Of a stretch of DNA of 64,000 nt, positions 1 to 8,547 are shown one piece after another; the stretch's first letter is position 1; the number at the start of each line of letters is the position of its first letter. The stretch is from Photobacterium leiognathi (lineage in GTDB: Bacteria; Pseudomonadota; Gammaproteobacteria; Enterobacterales; Vibrionaceae): the NCBI RefSeq assembly GCF_030685535.1, contig NZ_CP131599.1:620001-684000 (forward strand), written 5' to 3'. The notes under the pieces are model-generated. The model was given only the letters and a program-made list of their open reading frames with translations, was not told the origin of the DNA and ran no database searches. The translations under genes and the position numbers were made by a program.

Positions 1-604
1 TTGTTGCGGCAATACGAAATACACTTAAGCCGTACTCTTGAACCATAACAATGGGATATTTGAATTGATCCAGTTGGAGTGATTTAGCAACCGGGATCAT
101 CCATTCATCAGGCGTTACAGGGTGAGAAGGGTTCTCTAACTGTTGTAAATGCTCTAAATCTTGTCGGCTATATAAGGTGAAGTAGTCTGAAGGCTCACCT
201 AGAACTTTATTCTTTTCATCAAGTGCGACGAGTGATTGATATGCTTCTTTAAGTACTATCAGCCTTGGGAGCAACTCGCAAGGAAAGCCTTTATCATCTA
301 TGGGTACTGCAATGACTGTTGGGCGAATATTAGCCGTATGCTTGAAAACTCTTAATGTATCAATGGATTGCTTTAATAGGTCAAGACATTGTTGCTCAGA
401 GATCTCTCTGTAAAGGTTCCCCCCAGCATGTAAATGACAGATAGGAGGACCATTGACCAGGCTTTTTCCTTCTTCAAACAGGTTTATTGAAATTCCTAAT
501 TCAGCTAAACGAAGTGCGATTGTAGCGCCAGCTACGCCTCCACCAATTATCCCAATGGTAGCATGGGGTATACAAGCTGGTGAGTTGTTTCTCGATATAT
601 TCAT
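1..604 (-). CDS. FAD-dependent oxidoreductase, N-terminal part (cut by window start)
   Basis: The reading frame on the minus strand opens with ATG at 604 and runs off the window at position 1 (about 201 codons visible). Residues 18-27 read GIIGGGVAGA, the dinucleotide-binding GxGxxG fingerprint, preceded by hydrophobic beta-strand residues and followed by ALRLAEL and an acidic strand end (NLFEEG), as in FAD-binding Rossmann folds of the malate:quinone oxidoreductase / DAO superfamily. Substrate cannot be told because the C-terminal part is missing. It is transcribed away from ompA. Seen: frame and fingerprint; inferred: the enzyme class. Confidence 0.75.
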   Translation of the reverse strand, partial: MNISRNNSPACIPHATIGIIGGGVAGATIALRLAELGISINLFEEGKSLVNGPPICHLHAGGNLYREISEQQCLDLLKQSIDTLRVFKHTANIRPTVIAVPIDDKGFPCELLPRLIVLKEAYQSLVALDEKNKVLGEPSDYFTLYSRQDLEHLQQLENPSHPVTPDEWMIPVAKSLQLDQFKYPIVMVQEYGLSVFRIAAT

Positions 605-1131
605 AATGATTAAGCTTAAATCTGAAATTCAATAATAGTTATTTTAAATGCTTTGTCTAACATGAATTGTGCTGACTAATTGATATGCATTTTACAAGTT
701 TCAAACTACGAGAGAAATATAAAGTTGGATCTGATTTGTTTTTATCTTTTATAGGGTGGGTTATTGACAGGTTGACTAAATGGTGGTTGGGAATATCAAA
801 AAATATAGATATAAGCTTAGTCAATATTGCAAATGTAAAATTGCATCTTTATGAATGGTTTTATATTTGTTACTAAAATGTGATGTCGATTTCTTTTTAT
901 ACGAGTAGGTTTTTATTTGTAATATTTATGAATCTTTTAAATACAGTGAGTTAAATTTATTAAATGTTACAAAAAATATTTTACTATAGCTTTTTGTGTT
1001 TTTGTTTGCTAAATTAAACCCTGTTTTTTTGATGTGTGCCGCAAAAGATAAATCTAGGTTTGTATTTGTGACGTTAAGCATCTAAAAAAGCACCTGTAGT
1101 GGCAACAATCATAAAATAAAGGATAAAAAAC
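605..1131. other. Intergenic region between oxidoreductase and ompA
   Basis: About 530 bases, very AT-rich. A 63-codon open frame at 685-876 has no ribosome-binding site and no recognisable content, so it is not called. The 3' end should hold the ompA promoter and leader; a clear AAGGA ribosome-binding site lies just before the ATG at 1132. Nothing else recognised. Confidence 0.5.
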
Positions 1132-2175
1132 ATGTCTAAAGCACGTTTTGCGATTTTACCTCTTGCACTTCTTATTTCTGGTGCTGTAAACGCAGCAACT
1201 GAAAACCCATTCTACGCTGGTGTTCGTGCTGGTGGCGTTCATTACGCTGATTTTGATACTAAAGATTACGCAAACGGTACTTATGGTAACGGTTCTGACG
1301 GTATCGATCGTGATGACTTCGCTGCAGGTGTTTTCATGGGTTACAACGTAACTCCTTGGTTTGCAATTGAAGGTGGTTACACTTGGTTGGGTGAAGTTAC
1401 TGCTAAGTACGATGATCACCACGACCTAGGTAAAATTGAGCAACAAGCTATCGATCTAGTAGGTAAGTTCACTTACCAAGCTACTGATAAAGTAGATCTA
1501 TACACTAAAGTTGGTGGTGCATGGCAGTTCACTCGTGCTAAAGGCTTTGGTCCAACAGACCGTGATGACAGCCTAATTGCAACTGCAGGTCTAGGTGCTG
1601 AATACCACTTCACTGACAACCTATCTGCACGTGCTGAATACCAGTACTACCACAACATGGAAACTAAGCCGACTGGTACAGATACTAAGATCAACTGGGA
1701 TGCAAACTACTACGGCGTGAGCCTAGTTTACGGTTGGGGCGCTCCAGCACCAGTTGTTGCACCAGTAGTTGAAGAAGTTGTTGAAGCAACAACTGTTCAA
1801 GTTGAGCCAATCTCTGTAACAATGCCTTTCGCATTTGACAGCGACAAGCTAACGGCAGAAGACGAAGCACGCCTAGAGCCAATCGCTCAGCGTCTAGTTA
1901 ACTTCCCTAACGCAGAACTAGTAGTTATCGGTCACACTGATAGCCGTGGTTCAGAAGCTTACAACCAGAAGCTATCTGAAGAGCGTGCTAAGACTGTAGC
2001 TCTATACCTAATGAATCACTTCAACATCGACGCTAGCCGCGTTAAAGGCGAAGGTCGTGGCGAGCTAGATCCAGTAGCTTCTAACGATACTGCAGAAGGT
2101 CGTGCTCAAAACCGTCGTGTAGACGTAACTACTCCTGGTTTCGAAATCGAATCAGAAGCAGCAGCTGCACAATAA
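1132..2175 (+). CDS. ompA: OmpA family outer membrane porin
   Basis: 347 residues, normal for OmpA. Residues 1-21 are a Sec signal peptide ending in VNA-A. Residues about 25-203 form the eight-stranded beta-barrel (FYAGVRAGG at the start, alternating aromatic strands, last strand ending VSLVYGWG). A Pro/Val/Glu-rich hinge (205-220) leads to the periplasmic OmpA-like peptidoglycan-binding domain. In that domain FAFDSDKL, GHTDSRGS and NQKLSEERA are all canonical, including Asp270 and Arg285, which correspond to the diaminopimelate-binding pair known from Acinetobacter OmpA. Codon use looks strongly biased, as expected for an abundant protein. AAGGA precedes the ATG and a strong terminator follows. 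A diverged paralogue lies 1 kb downstream. Confidence 0.95.
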   Translation: MSKARFAILPLALLISGAVNAATENPFYAGVRAGGVHYADFDTKDYANGTYGNGSDGIDRDDFAAGVFMGYNVTPWFAIEGGYTWLGEVTAKYDDHHDLGKIEQQAIDLVGKFTYQATDKVDLYTKVGGAWQFTRAKGFGPTDRDDSLIATAGLGAEYHFTDNLSARAEYQYYHNMETKPTGTDTKINWDANYYGVSLVYGWGAPAPVVAPVVEEVVEATTVQVEPISVTMPFAFDSDKLTAEDEARLEPIAQRLVNFPNAELVVIGHTDSRGSEAYNQKLSEERAKTVALYLMNHFNIDASRVKGEGRGELDPVASNDTAEGRAQNRRVDVTTPGFEIESEAAAAQ

Positions 2176-2194
2176 TTAACTCTTTCTGAGTTAT

Positions 2195-2223
2195 AAAAAA
2201 AAGCGCCGAAAGGCGCTTTTTTT
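2195..2223 (+). terminator. Rho-independent terminator of ompA
   Basis: A short stem AAGCGCC / GGCGCTT with a GAAA-type loop, preceded by an A run and followed by seven T residues, 20 bases after the ompA stop codon. Confidence 0.9.
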
Positions 2224-2302
2224 ATGTCTGAGGTATATGGTTTATTCAGTGGTAAACTTGTAGCTTAAATGAGATGTCGCTATTTAGAGATGAGAAAACA
2301 GT

Positions 2303-2731
2303 ATGTCTATTTGGAAACGAGAATTTAGTCTTGCGAGCTTAAATTTAACGTCAAAAAAGACCCTTATTGAACATTTAGGAATCGTATACACTGCTTTTGA
2401 TGACTGTTCATTATCGGCGACCATGCCCGTTGATTATCGGACGCATCAACCGCTTGGTATGTTGCATGGTGGGGCATCTGTCGTATTAGCAGAAACCTTG
2501 GGTTCTTTGGCAGCTAATTTAGCTGTTGATACTGATAAGTATTGTGTCGGTTTAGATATTAACGCTAATCACATACAAGCAATAAGAGAGGGAGCTGTAA
2601 CAGGATGTGCAACACCAATACATATTGGTGCAACGACTCAGGTATGGCAAATCGAAATAAAAGATGAACGTCAGCGTTTAATTTGTACTAGTCGCTTAAC
2701 GATGGCTGTTATGACTAATAAGAAGAAGTAG
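2303..2731 (+). CDS. Hotdog-fold acyl-CoA thioesterase (YdiI/MenI-like)
   Basis: 142 residues, the usual length for the PaaI/YdiI/EntH thioesterase group. The hotdog signature is clear: PLGMLHGGASVVLAET (about residues 51-66) carries the HGG turn and the Glu that serves as catalytic base in this family, followed by the helix and a VGLDINANHIQAIREG strand-turn typical of YdiI. Members hydrolyse acyl-CoA thioesters, in YdiI/MenI 1,4-dihydroxy-2-naphthoyl-CoA in menaquinone synthesis. No men genes are nearby, so the substrate is open. The next gene starts 6 bases after the stop, so the two are probably cotranscribed. Start ATG follows GAGATGAGAA, a weak ribosome site. Confidence 0.85.
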   Translation: MSIWKREFSLASLNLTSKKTLIEHLGIVYTAFDDCSLSATMPVDYRTHQPLGMLHGGASVVLAETLGSLAANLAVDTDKYCVGLDINANHIQAIREGAVTGCATPIHIGATTQVWQIEIKDERQRLICTSRLTMAVMTNKKK

Positions 2732-2737
2732 TTCGTA

Positions 2738-2974
2738 ATGATAATAGAATTTGAACAAGGAAAAATAATAGCGACGCAACATGAAGTTGTTGTGCGCATT
2801 AATGGTAATGCAAGAATTAATCTTCAAGCACAAATAGACGAGCTTACTCTTATTGCAGGTGCGAATGTGGTAACGGCTGTTGGTAGTGGAATAAATTGGT
2901 CACTGAAGTTAGATTCAAATGAACAATTACAATTACTAGCTGATGAAATAGGTATTGCGATTACTTGTTATTAG
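2738..2974 (+). CDS. DUF3389-like small protein
   Basis: 78 residues, cytoplasmic, no signal peptide or membrane segment. The pattern of a short beta-rich protein beginning MIIEFEQGKIIATQHEVVV and containing NWSLKLDSNEQL resembles the Vibrionaceae family DUF3389, whose function is not known. It starts 6 bases after the thioesterase stop and is likely in the same transcript. I recognise the family by memory of its N-terminus only, so the assignment is moderate. Confidence 0.65.
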   Translation: MIIEFEQGKIIATQHEVVVRINGNARINLQAQIDELTLIAGANVVTAVGSGINWSLKLDSNEQLQLLADEIGIAITCY

Positions 2975-3140
2975 TTGCATGAATGTAATTAGTGTTAGTT
3001 ATAAGTTGGCATTATTTCATTGTCACTTTATTGATAAATAAGCTAGTTGAATGATTAAATATAGAATATTATTCCTAATACAAATATTTATTAAAGCTCA
3101 ATATTTGTTCAATATTTAAACAATAATAAAGAAAATGAAT

Positions 3141-4187
3141 ATGTCTAAAAAATATATCGCACTATTACCGCTTGCGTTAATTATCTCTACTGCTGCTTCT
3201 GCCGCAACTATGACCCCATTTTATGCTGGTGTACGTGTTGGTGGTGCTCATTACTCTAATTTTCAACAGAACTACCAAGATGTAACAGGTATTAATTTAA
3301 ATAAAGATGATGTTGCTGCAGGCTTGTTTGCAGGTTACAACATCACGCCTTGGTTTGCTGTTGAAACTGGTTATACATGGTTAGGCGAAGCTAAATTCCA
3401 ACACAATAAAATTAAACAACATGCTTTTGACTTAACAGGAAAAGCAACATGGCACTTAAATGATAAGTGGGGTGTATTTGGTAAGTTAGGTGGTAGTTAC
3501 ATGCTAACTGATTTCCATGGCTACGGTATTAAAGATATTGATGAGCACCTTGTTGGTACTGTTGGTGCTGGTGTGGAATATCAATTAACAGATCATTTAT
3601 CTACACGTCTTGAGTATCAGCTATATCATGATCTTAAGTCTAACCCGCGTTACACAAACCAAGAGTATAATTTCGATACTCAATTCTATGGTTTAAGCTT
3701 AGTGTACAGTTGGGGAGCGACTAAGCCTGCTGTTGTCGAACCTGTTGTAAACACTGCGCCACCACAAGAAGCAAAAACAATCACAATTGAACCTGCAACA
3801 GTAAGCATTGCTTACGGTGTGAATGGAAACCATTTAACAGCTGAAGATCAACAGAAACTTCAGCCAATGATGCAGCGTTTAACTCGTTACCCAAGTGCAA
3901 CAGTGGAAGTAACAGGTTATACCTCAAATACAGGCTCTGCTGCTTATAATCAGAAATTATCTGAAAAGCGTGCAAAGAATGTCGCTCACTTACTTTCTCA
4001 GTATGTAGCGAACCCAAATCAGATCACTGCAAAGGGTATGGGTGAAGCAAATCCAGTGGCTTCTAATGATACAGCGGAAGGTCGTGCAGTTAACCGTCGT
4101 GTAGAGGTGTATTCACCAGCATTGAAGTTAGCAACTGAAGATGCTGCAGAGCGTCCAGATTGCTGTGCAATGGAAAACAATTTATAA
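3141..4187 (+). CDS. Divergent OmpA paralogue with altered peptidoglycan-binding site
   Basis: 348 residues from the ATG at 3141. An in-frame ATG two codons earlier (3135) is too close to AAAGA, and MSKKYIALLPLAL matches the N-terminus of the upstream ompA, so 3141 is preferred. Signal peptide, barrel (FYAGVRVGG ... LSLVYSWG) and C-terminal OmpA-like domain are all present and clearly homologous to the gene at 1132. Differences lie in the anchor domain: FAFDSDKL has become IAYGVNGNHL, and GHTD has become GYTS, so the Asp that binds diaminopimelate is Ser262, while the partner Arg277 is kept. The tail ends with an unusual Cys-Cys pair (PDCCAMENNL). Codon use is less biased than in ompA, suggesting lower or conditional expression. 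Confidence 0.92.
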   Translation: MSKKYIALLPLALIISTAASAATMTPFYAGVRVGGAHYSNFQQNYQDVTGINLNKDDVAAGLFAGYNITPWFAVETGYTWLGEAKFQHNKIKQHAFDLTGKATWHLNDKWGVFGKLGGSYMLTDFHGYGIKDIDEHLVGTVGAGVEYQLTDHLSTRLEYQLYHDLKSNPRYTNQEYNFDTQFYGLSLVYSWGATKPAVVEPVVNTAPPQEAKTITIEPATVSIAYGVNGNHLTAEDQQKLQPMMQRLTRYPSATVEVTGYTSNTGSAAYNQKLSEKRAKNVAHLLSQYVANPNQITAKGMGEANPVASNDTAEGRAVNRRVEVYSPALKLATEDAAERPDCCAMENNL

Positions 4188-4207
4188 GTGCATTGCTTAT
4201 AAGAAAA

Positions 4208-4231
4208 AAGCGCCGATAAGGCGCTTTTTTT
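4208..4231. terminator. Terminator after the second ompA paralogue, convergent with rodA
   Basis: Stem AAGCGCC / GGCGCTT around GATAA with A run before and T run after, so it can act on both the ompA paralogue and the convergent rodA-like gene ending at 4243. Confidence 0.88.
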
Positions 4232-4242
4232 GTTTTTTACAA

Positions 4243-5334
4243 TTAGTTACTTGGTGCACAAATCGATTTTTTTCGCAGGCACAATGCCATGATAATACCG
4301 AAAATTGCACCTTGGGTAATGATTGCTGAGCCACCATAGCTAAAGAAAGGTAGAGGGCTACCCATAACCGGTAGTACGCCACTTACCATACCGATATTAA
4401 TGAAGCTATATAAGAAAAAGCTCAGGGCAAAGGAGCCACTAACTAATCGAGCGAAAGTAGATTCAGATTGGTTTGCCAACCACAGCACACGAAATGTCAT
4501 AAAGGTGTATATCGCTAAAATCACAAAACTACCTATGTATCCCCATTCTTCTGCAAAGGTTGAGAAGATAAAGTCAGTGTGACTTTCTGGAATAAAACCT
4601 AAATTACCTTGTGTTGCATCCATCCAACCTTTACCCATCATACCGCCTGAGCCAATCGCAATTTTTGATTGAATGATTTGATAGCCCGAGCCAAGAGGGT
4701 CTGATTCTGGATCTAAAAACTGCAAAATACGTTTCTTTTGGTACGTTTCCATTACAAAGTACCAAGCAAGTGGCAAGCTAACAGCAATAATACCAACCAC
4801 TGAGCCAATTAACTTCCATGACATACCTGCAAAATACAGCACGAATAGCGCATACATTACGGTGAAAATGGCACCATCGAGATCGGGCTGAATAAAGATC
4901 AAACCTGCTGGAATCGCTGTCAGAATCAAACAGGTCATGATTTTCTTGAGGCTAGGTCGTCCAGCATCAATAACCAGTATCCATGCCATCATCATTGGGA
5001 TAGCGATTTTTACCAGCTCTGAAGGCTGAAAACGAATAGGTCCTAAGGCTAACCAGCGTTGTGAACCATTGGTACTATCACCTAATACAAATACACCAAC
5101 CAGCAGTAGGACAGTGACTAAAAATAAATAAGGCGCGCTACGCTCGTAAGCAGCTGGCGAGATTGACGACATAAATAACAGTGCGGCAATGGCAATCCCC
5201 GCACGAATTAAATGGCGTTCAATGATAGGAACACTAAAGCTACTGGCACTCCACACACTCAAAGAGCTGAATGTGATCAGAATTAAAATCGATATCAGCA
5301 ATGGAACATCGATATAAGGGCGGAATTTACTCAT
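4243..5334 (-). CDS. RodA-like SEDS peptidoglycan polymerase (orphan copy)
   Basis: 363 residues from the ATG at 5334; a TTG four codons upstream is less likely. About ten hydrophobic segments. It follows E. coli RodA closely: QRWLALGPIRFQPSE, LLDPESDPLG-type loop (FLDPESDPLGSGY), QSKIAIGSGG, ESHTDFIF with the catalytic Asp (residue 254), and PLPFFSYGGSA near the end. RodA polymerises glycan strands with class B PBP2 in the elongasome. Two oddities: it is not next to mrdA, dacA or rlpA, where rodA normally sits, and the near-invariant QPDLGTS reads QPDLDGA (149-155). It is probably a second SEDS paralogue rather than the main RodA. Convergent with the upstream ompA paralogue. Confidence 0.88.
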   Translation of the reverse strand: MSKFRPYIDVPLLISILILITFSSLSVWSASSFSVPIIERHLIRAGIAIAALLFMSSISPAAYERSAPYLFLVTVLLLVGVFVLGDSTNGSQRWLALGPIRFQPSELVKIAIPMMMAWILVIDAGRPSLKKIMTCLILTAIPAGLIFIQPDLDGAIFTVMYALFVLYFAGMSWKLIGSVVGIIAVSLPLAWYFVMETYQKKRILQFLDPESDPLGSGYQIIQSKIAIGSGGMMGKGWMDATQGNLGFIPESHTDFIFSTFAEEWGYIGSFVILAIYTFMTFRVLWLANQSESTFARLVSGSFALSFFLYSFINIGMVSGVLPVMGSPLPFFSYGGSAIITQGAIFGIIMALCLRKKSICAPSN

Positions 5335-5596
5335 CGTGTACTTCAATACTCACGCGAATTTACGCAGAAGATATAAATACCGACACTTTAGGTCACTTCT
5401 CGTTAGCTGCAAGATAAAAAGTGCAACGAAATGTACCGCGAGCATTTTTTTAAATAAAGTGAGTGAAAATCTAAGTGATAATTTTATTAAAAAGACATCA
5501 GAATATGCAGGAGAAAGACTAATAATAGTGATAAAGCGCTGAGAACAAAATATTAAACAAGCTATACTCAGCAAGTCAATTTTGCTGGAGAATCAG

Positions 5597-6508
5597 ATGG
5601 ATCGTTATTACTGGGGAATAGATTTAGGCGGCACGAAAATCGAATGTATTGTGATTGATCGTGAGACAGACCAAAGTGTTATCCGTGAACGCATTGCAAC
5701 GGAAAGTGCAAAAGGTTATGCACACATTTTAGATCAAATAAAGACGCTCATTGATCGCTGTGCAGATAAATTAGGTCAATACCCACAATCTGTAGGGTTT
5801 GGCACTCCTGGTACATTAGATCCTATTCACGGGGTAATGAAAAACTGTAATACCACAGCTTTAAACGGTAAAGCATTAGATAAAGATCTTAATCAACAGT
5901 TGAATATTAAAGCCGTACTAGCCAATGACGCTAATTGCTTTGCTCTTGCCGAAACCCATTATGGTGCTGTTAAACGCATCAAGCCTGATGCACAAATTGT
6001 GTTTGGTATCATTATGGGAACGGGCGTTGGATCCGGTATTGTGGTTGATGGTAAATGTCTATATGGCTGTCACGGTATTGCTGGTGAATGGGGCCATAAC
6101 GTTATCGAATCACAGGGCGCAGATTGCTACTGTGGCAAGCGAGGTTGTGTCGAAACCGTGATCTCAGGTAAAGGCTTAGAGCGCTATTATCGTGAAATTT
6201 CAGATCAAGATTTATCATTACCTGAAATCGTTGCTGCTGCGAAAAGCGGTAATGAATATGCCCAGAAAACCATCAAGCGTTTACGTCATTACTTTTCGTT
6301 AGCCGTTGCAAAGATCATTAATGTTATTGATCCTGAAGTTATTGTAATTGGTGGCGGAGTGGGGAATGTTGATGCGCTTTATGACAATATTGACCAGCTC
6401 ATTCTTCCACATTTATTTAATCCAGAGCTAAATACCCTGATTGTAAAACCAGAGTTAGGTGACAGTGCAGGTGTATTTGGTGCTGCTGCGCTTGTGAAGC
6501 ACCTTTAG
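5597..6508 (+). CDS. ROK family sugar kinase
   Basis: 303 residues. The ATG at 5597 is preferred to a TTG at 5582 because GGAG lies 6 bases before it and the protein then begins at the family N-terminus. Residues 7-14 GIDLGGTK are the phosphate-binding loop, Asp111 in LANDANCFALAE is the expected catalytic base, GIIMGTGVGSG is the second phosphate loop, and HGIAGEWGHN with CYCGKRGC (177-184) makes the ROK zinc site. Family members phosphorylate hexoses such as fructose, glucose, N-acetylglucosamine or N-acetylmannosamine. The EWGHN signature and solo location do not settle the sugar; Mak-type fructokinase or NagK-like are both possible. No repressor helix-turn-helix domain is present, so it is a kinase rather than a ROK regulator. 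Confidence 0.9.
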   Translation: MDRYYWGIDLGGTKIECIVIDRETDQSVIRERIATESAKGYAHILDQIKTLIDRCADKLGQYPQSVGFGTPGTLDPIHGVMKNCNTTALNGKALDKDLNQQLNIKAVLANDANCFALAETHYGAVKRIKPDAQIVFGIIMGTGVGSGIVVDGKCLYGCHGIAGEWGHNVIESQGADCYCGKRGCVETVISGKGLERYYREISDQDLSLPEIVAAAKSGNEYAQKTIKRLRHYFSLAVAKIINVIDPEVIVIGGGVGNVDALYDNIDQLILPHLFNPELNTLIVKPELGDSAGVFGAAALVKHL

Positions 6509-6525
6509 CAAAGTATAAATAAAAC

Positions 6526-6574
6526 AAAAGGCGTGGCTCATACCCTGATACAGAGTATAAGACACGCCTCTTTT
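6526..6574. terminator. Bidirectional terminator between ROK kinase and MFS gene
   Basis: AAAAGGCGTG pairs with CACGCCTCTTTT across a 27-base loop that itself can form a small ATAC/GTAT stem. Runs of A and T on both sides suit both convergent genes. Confidence 0.7.
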
Positions 6575-6587
6575 CAATTGGTTATGC

Positions 6588-7748
6588 TTAGCTTGCCAAT
6601 ACTTGTGGCTTACGCTGTAGACTTGCAAATAGCATGTAAATTGCAGTTGCTAATAGCACAATAAAGAAGAAATCCATTAAGCCGTTTGTTTGTGCCATAA
6701 AGGTGTTTGCACCAATAGGACCAAGCGCAGAGCCAATGCTGTAGCTAAATAGCATCACTTGTGTTGCAGCAACAATGTAAGATGAATCTAAGTTGTCACA
6801 AGCCAATGTGATTGCAATAGGGTATAGCGCAAAAGACGACATACCAAGCAGTGCAAGTGCAGTTACTAACACAGTAAAATCAGATGATAAATGGGTAATA
6901 CCCATAGCAAATACACCAACAAGCGACATCAATGCTAGCAGTAGTGTTTTACTCATTTTCACAGAGATCTTACTGATGATAGGTTGGATCACCATACCAC
7001 CAAGAATGATCGATGCCATTAATACGCCCACTTGGTTAGTTGAAAGTGAGCTTTGCTTTAATGCAAGTGGCATTAAACCGTAAATACTGCCCATTACTAC
7101 GCCAGAAGTCATGCAACCAATAATTGCAGGTTTACTTAAACGTGTAATTTGCTTAAACGATAATACTTGGTGCGCATCGTTGCTTGGTTGACCTTGTTTA
7201 ACCAGTAACGGTGGTAAAATAGCGATAAGTAATAACGCCATAACAACCATAAAAGGAATAAAACCTTTAACGCCAAATACACCCACAGCTAATTGACCAA
7301 TTGTGGTACCACCGTAAAGCGACGTCATGTAAAAGCCTAAACGTTTCGCACGCTCTTTTTGGTTATCACCAATCAATAGCCAAGATTCAACAACGACAAA
7401 GATCCCAGCAACAGCCATACCCGCGACTAAACGTGCAAATAACCATACTTCCTTATTAGGAAAAATAGGCAATACAACAACAGTTGCAGCAAGTAAGCTT
7501 AAGAAAGTAATAAATGCAACACGGTGACCAATCTTTGCAATGATTGGCTCAATCATCATTGATCCTAGAAGAAGACCAACATAATAAATGCTCGCTAACC
7601 AACTGGCATAAGAACTATCAATATTAAAATTACCTAATGATAGTGGGATCAGACTCATTAGATAGCCTGATGCAATTGCGAATACCGTTAGTCCTGCAAC
7701 TGGCACAAAAACGCTATTGGTTGCGCGAGAAGTAGTGATGTCTTGCAC
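6588..7748 (-). CDS. MFS transporter (YcaD-like)
   Basis: About 386 residues with twelve predicted membrane segments. The GTG at 7748 is taken as start because GGAG lies 9 bases upstream; a TTG at 7763 lies at the GGAG itself. The order of motifs resembles the YcaD group: ASWLASIYYVGLLLGS in helix 2, an Arg-rich ARLVAGMAVAGIFVVVESWLL in helices 4-5, and ALGPIGAN in helix 11. YcaD-like carriers have no settled substrate. The gene stands alone, with a long upstream region and a shared terminator, so the context does not suggest a substrate either. Confidence 0.82.
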   Translation of the reverse strand: MQDITTSRATNSVFVPVAGLTVFAIASGYLMSLIPLSLGNFNIDSSYASWLASIYYVGLLLGSMMIEPIIAKIGHRVAFITFLSLLAATVVVLPIFPNKEVWLFARLVAGMAVAGIFVVVESWLLIGDNQKERAKRLGFYMTSLYGGTTIGQLAVGVFGVKGFIPFMVVMALLLIAILPPLLVKQGQPSNDAHQVLSFKQITRLSKPAIIGCMTSGVVMGSIYGLMPLALKQSSLSTNQVGVLMASIILGGMVIQPIISKISVKMSKTLLLALMSLVGVFAMGITHLSSDFTVLVTALALLGMSSFALYPIAITLACDNLDSSYIVAATQVMLFSYSIGSALGPIGANTFMAQTNGLMDFFFIVLLATAIYMLFASLQRKPQVLAS

Positions 7749-8173
7749 TACCTTGATCTCCAAATAAAAGAGGTTGTAATTAACTGTCTTTATTAAGAAT
7801 TTAACGCTATGAATGCGAATATCCAGAAATCAAGGAATGATCACTGGAGCTAGAAGACAGCACTGATTATAAAGGTGTTTCGACTGAAAACGCGGCGATT
7901 ATTCATCTAATATTCACATTAGTAAAATGAGAAAAACTAATGAGAAAATGCATTTCTGATAATATTCAATAATGACGAAAAATAATCATTAGAGTTGTGT
8001 TTATTCTAATGGTCATAGGAAAGAGGATTTATTGCTTAATATATTTATTATTAAGGGATTAGCGCAGAAATGAGCTAATAAATGTGATTTTCAGCCAAAG
8101 AAATAGTTAGTGTTGTAATCGTTGCTTTATGTATAAAAAGCACTAATTTGGGTTAAATTTTTTTAAAATTGTA
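7749..8173. other. Intergenic region upstream of the MFS gene
   Basis: About 425 AT-rich bases between the MFS start and the 268-bp repeat. The MFS promoter should lie in it, on the minus strand. No open frame with a ribosome site, no strong hairpin and no recognisable RNA gene. Confidence 0.4.
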
Positions 8174-8441
8174 TATACCCAAGCGACTTCAATATGCTTG
8201 ATTCAGAGCGAAGTCACTGAGTTGAATTCAAGGAAGACAACGAAGCGGAATAGCGAGCTCTTTCCAAGTTGTCTGACGCAAGAAGCCAGCTCAGTGACAC
8301 GCTCCCAAAGGGCGAGCGTCCTTAGCTCTCAGACTTTGTTAACGATTCTCAATGTAGAACCACTATATCTTCGAATCGTTGCCGCGCCCGAGAACTAAGG
8401 TCATCTCGCTGAACACTGCATCTTGAGGTTGCTTGGGTATA
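8174..8441 (+). repeat. 268-bp dispersed structured repeat, copy 1
   Basis: Bounded by an imperfect terminal inverted repeat: TATACCCAAGCGACTTCAA at the left and TTGAGGTTGCTTGGGTATA at the right. A second copy at 63589-63855 differs at only a limited number of positions. Inside are two large inverted-repeat arms. Arm 1 (8213-8298) pairs GTCACTGAGTTG with CAGCTCAGTGAC and carries an inner AGACAAC/GTTGTCT stem. Arm 2 (8312-8410) pairs GCGAGCGTCCTTAGCTCTC with GAGAACTAAGGTCATCTCGC and holds a perfect inner AACGATTC/GAATCGTT stem. It has no credible gene; a 66-codon open frame through it only reflects repeat conservation. It behaves like a non-autonomous mobile or REP-type element. Confidence 0.88.
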
Positions 8442-8484
8442 AGCCAACTAGCAAACTAACACGATGTTTGGATTACAAATAATA

Positions 8485-8531
8485 AAAAACCACCTGCTAT
8501 AACAAAGTAGTGTTAAGGCGAGGTGGTTTTT
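8485..8531 (-). terminator. Terminator of ylqF
   Basis: AAAAACCACC pairs with GGTGGTTTTT, with a second inner stem TGCTA/AGTAG-like; it lies 17 bases after the ylqF stop on the minus strand and ends in a T run on that strand. Confidence 0.8.
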
Positions 8532-8547
8532 AGATAAAAGCTATCAA

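Noticed and set aside
685..876. 63-codon open frame upstream of ompA
   Set aside because: No ribosome-binding site, AT-driven composition and no recognisable content.
5582..5596. Upstream TTG start for the ROK kinase
   Set aside because: The ATG at 5597 has GGAG at correct spacing and matches the family N-terminus.
8198..8398. 66-codon open frame inside repeat copy 1, and its counterpart at 63598-63813
   Set aside because: The frame passes through the arm stems; its similarity between copies follows from the repeat, and base changes respect pairing rather than codons.
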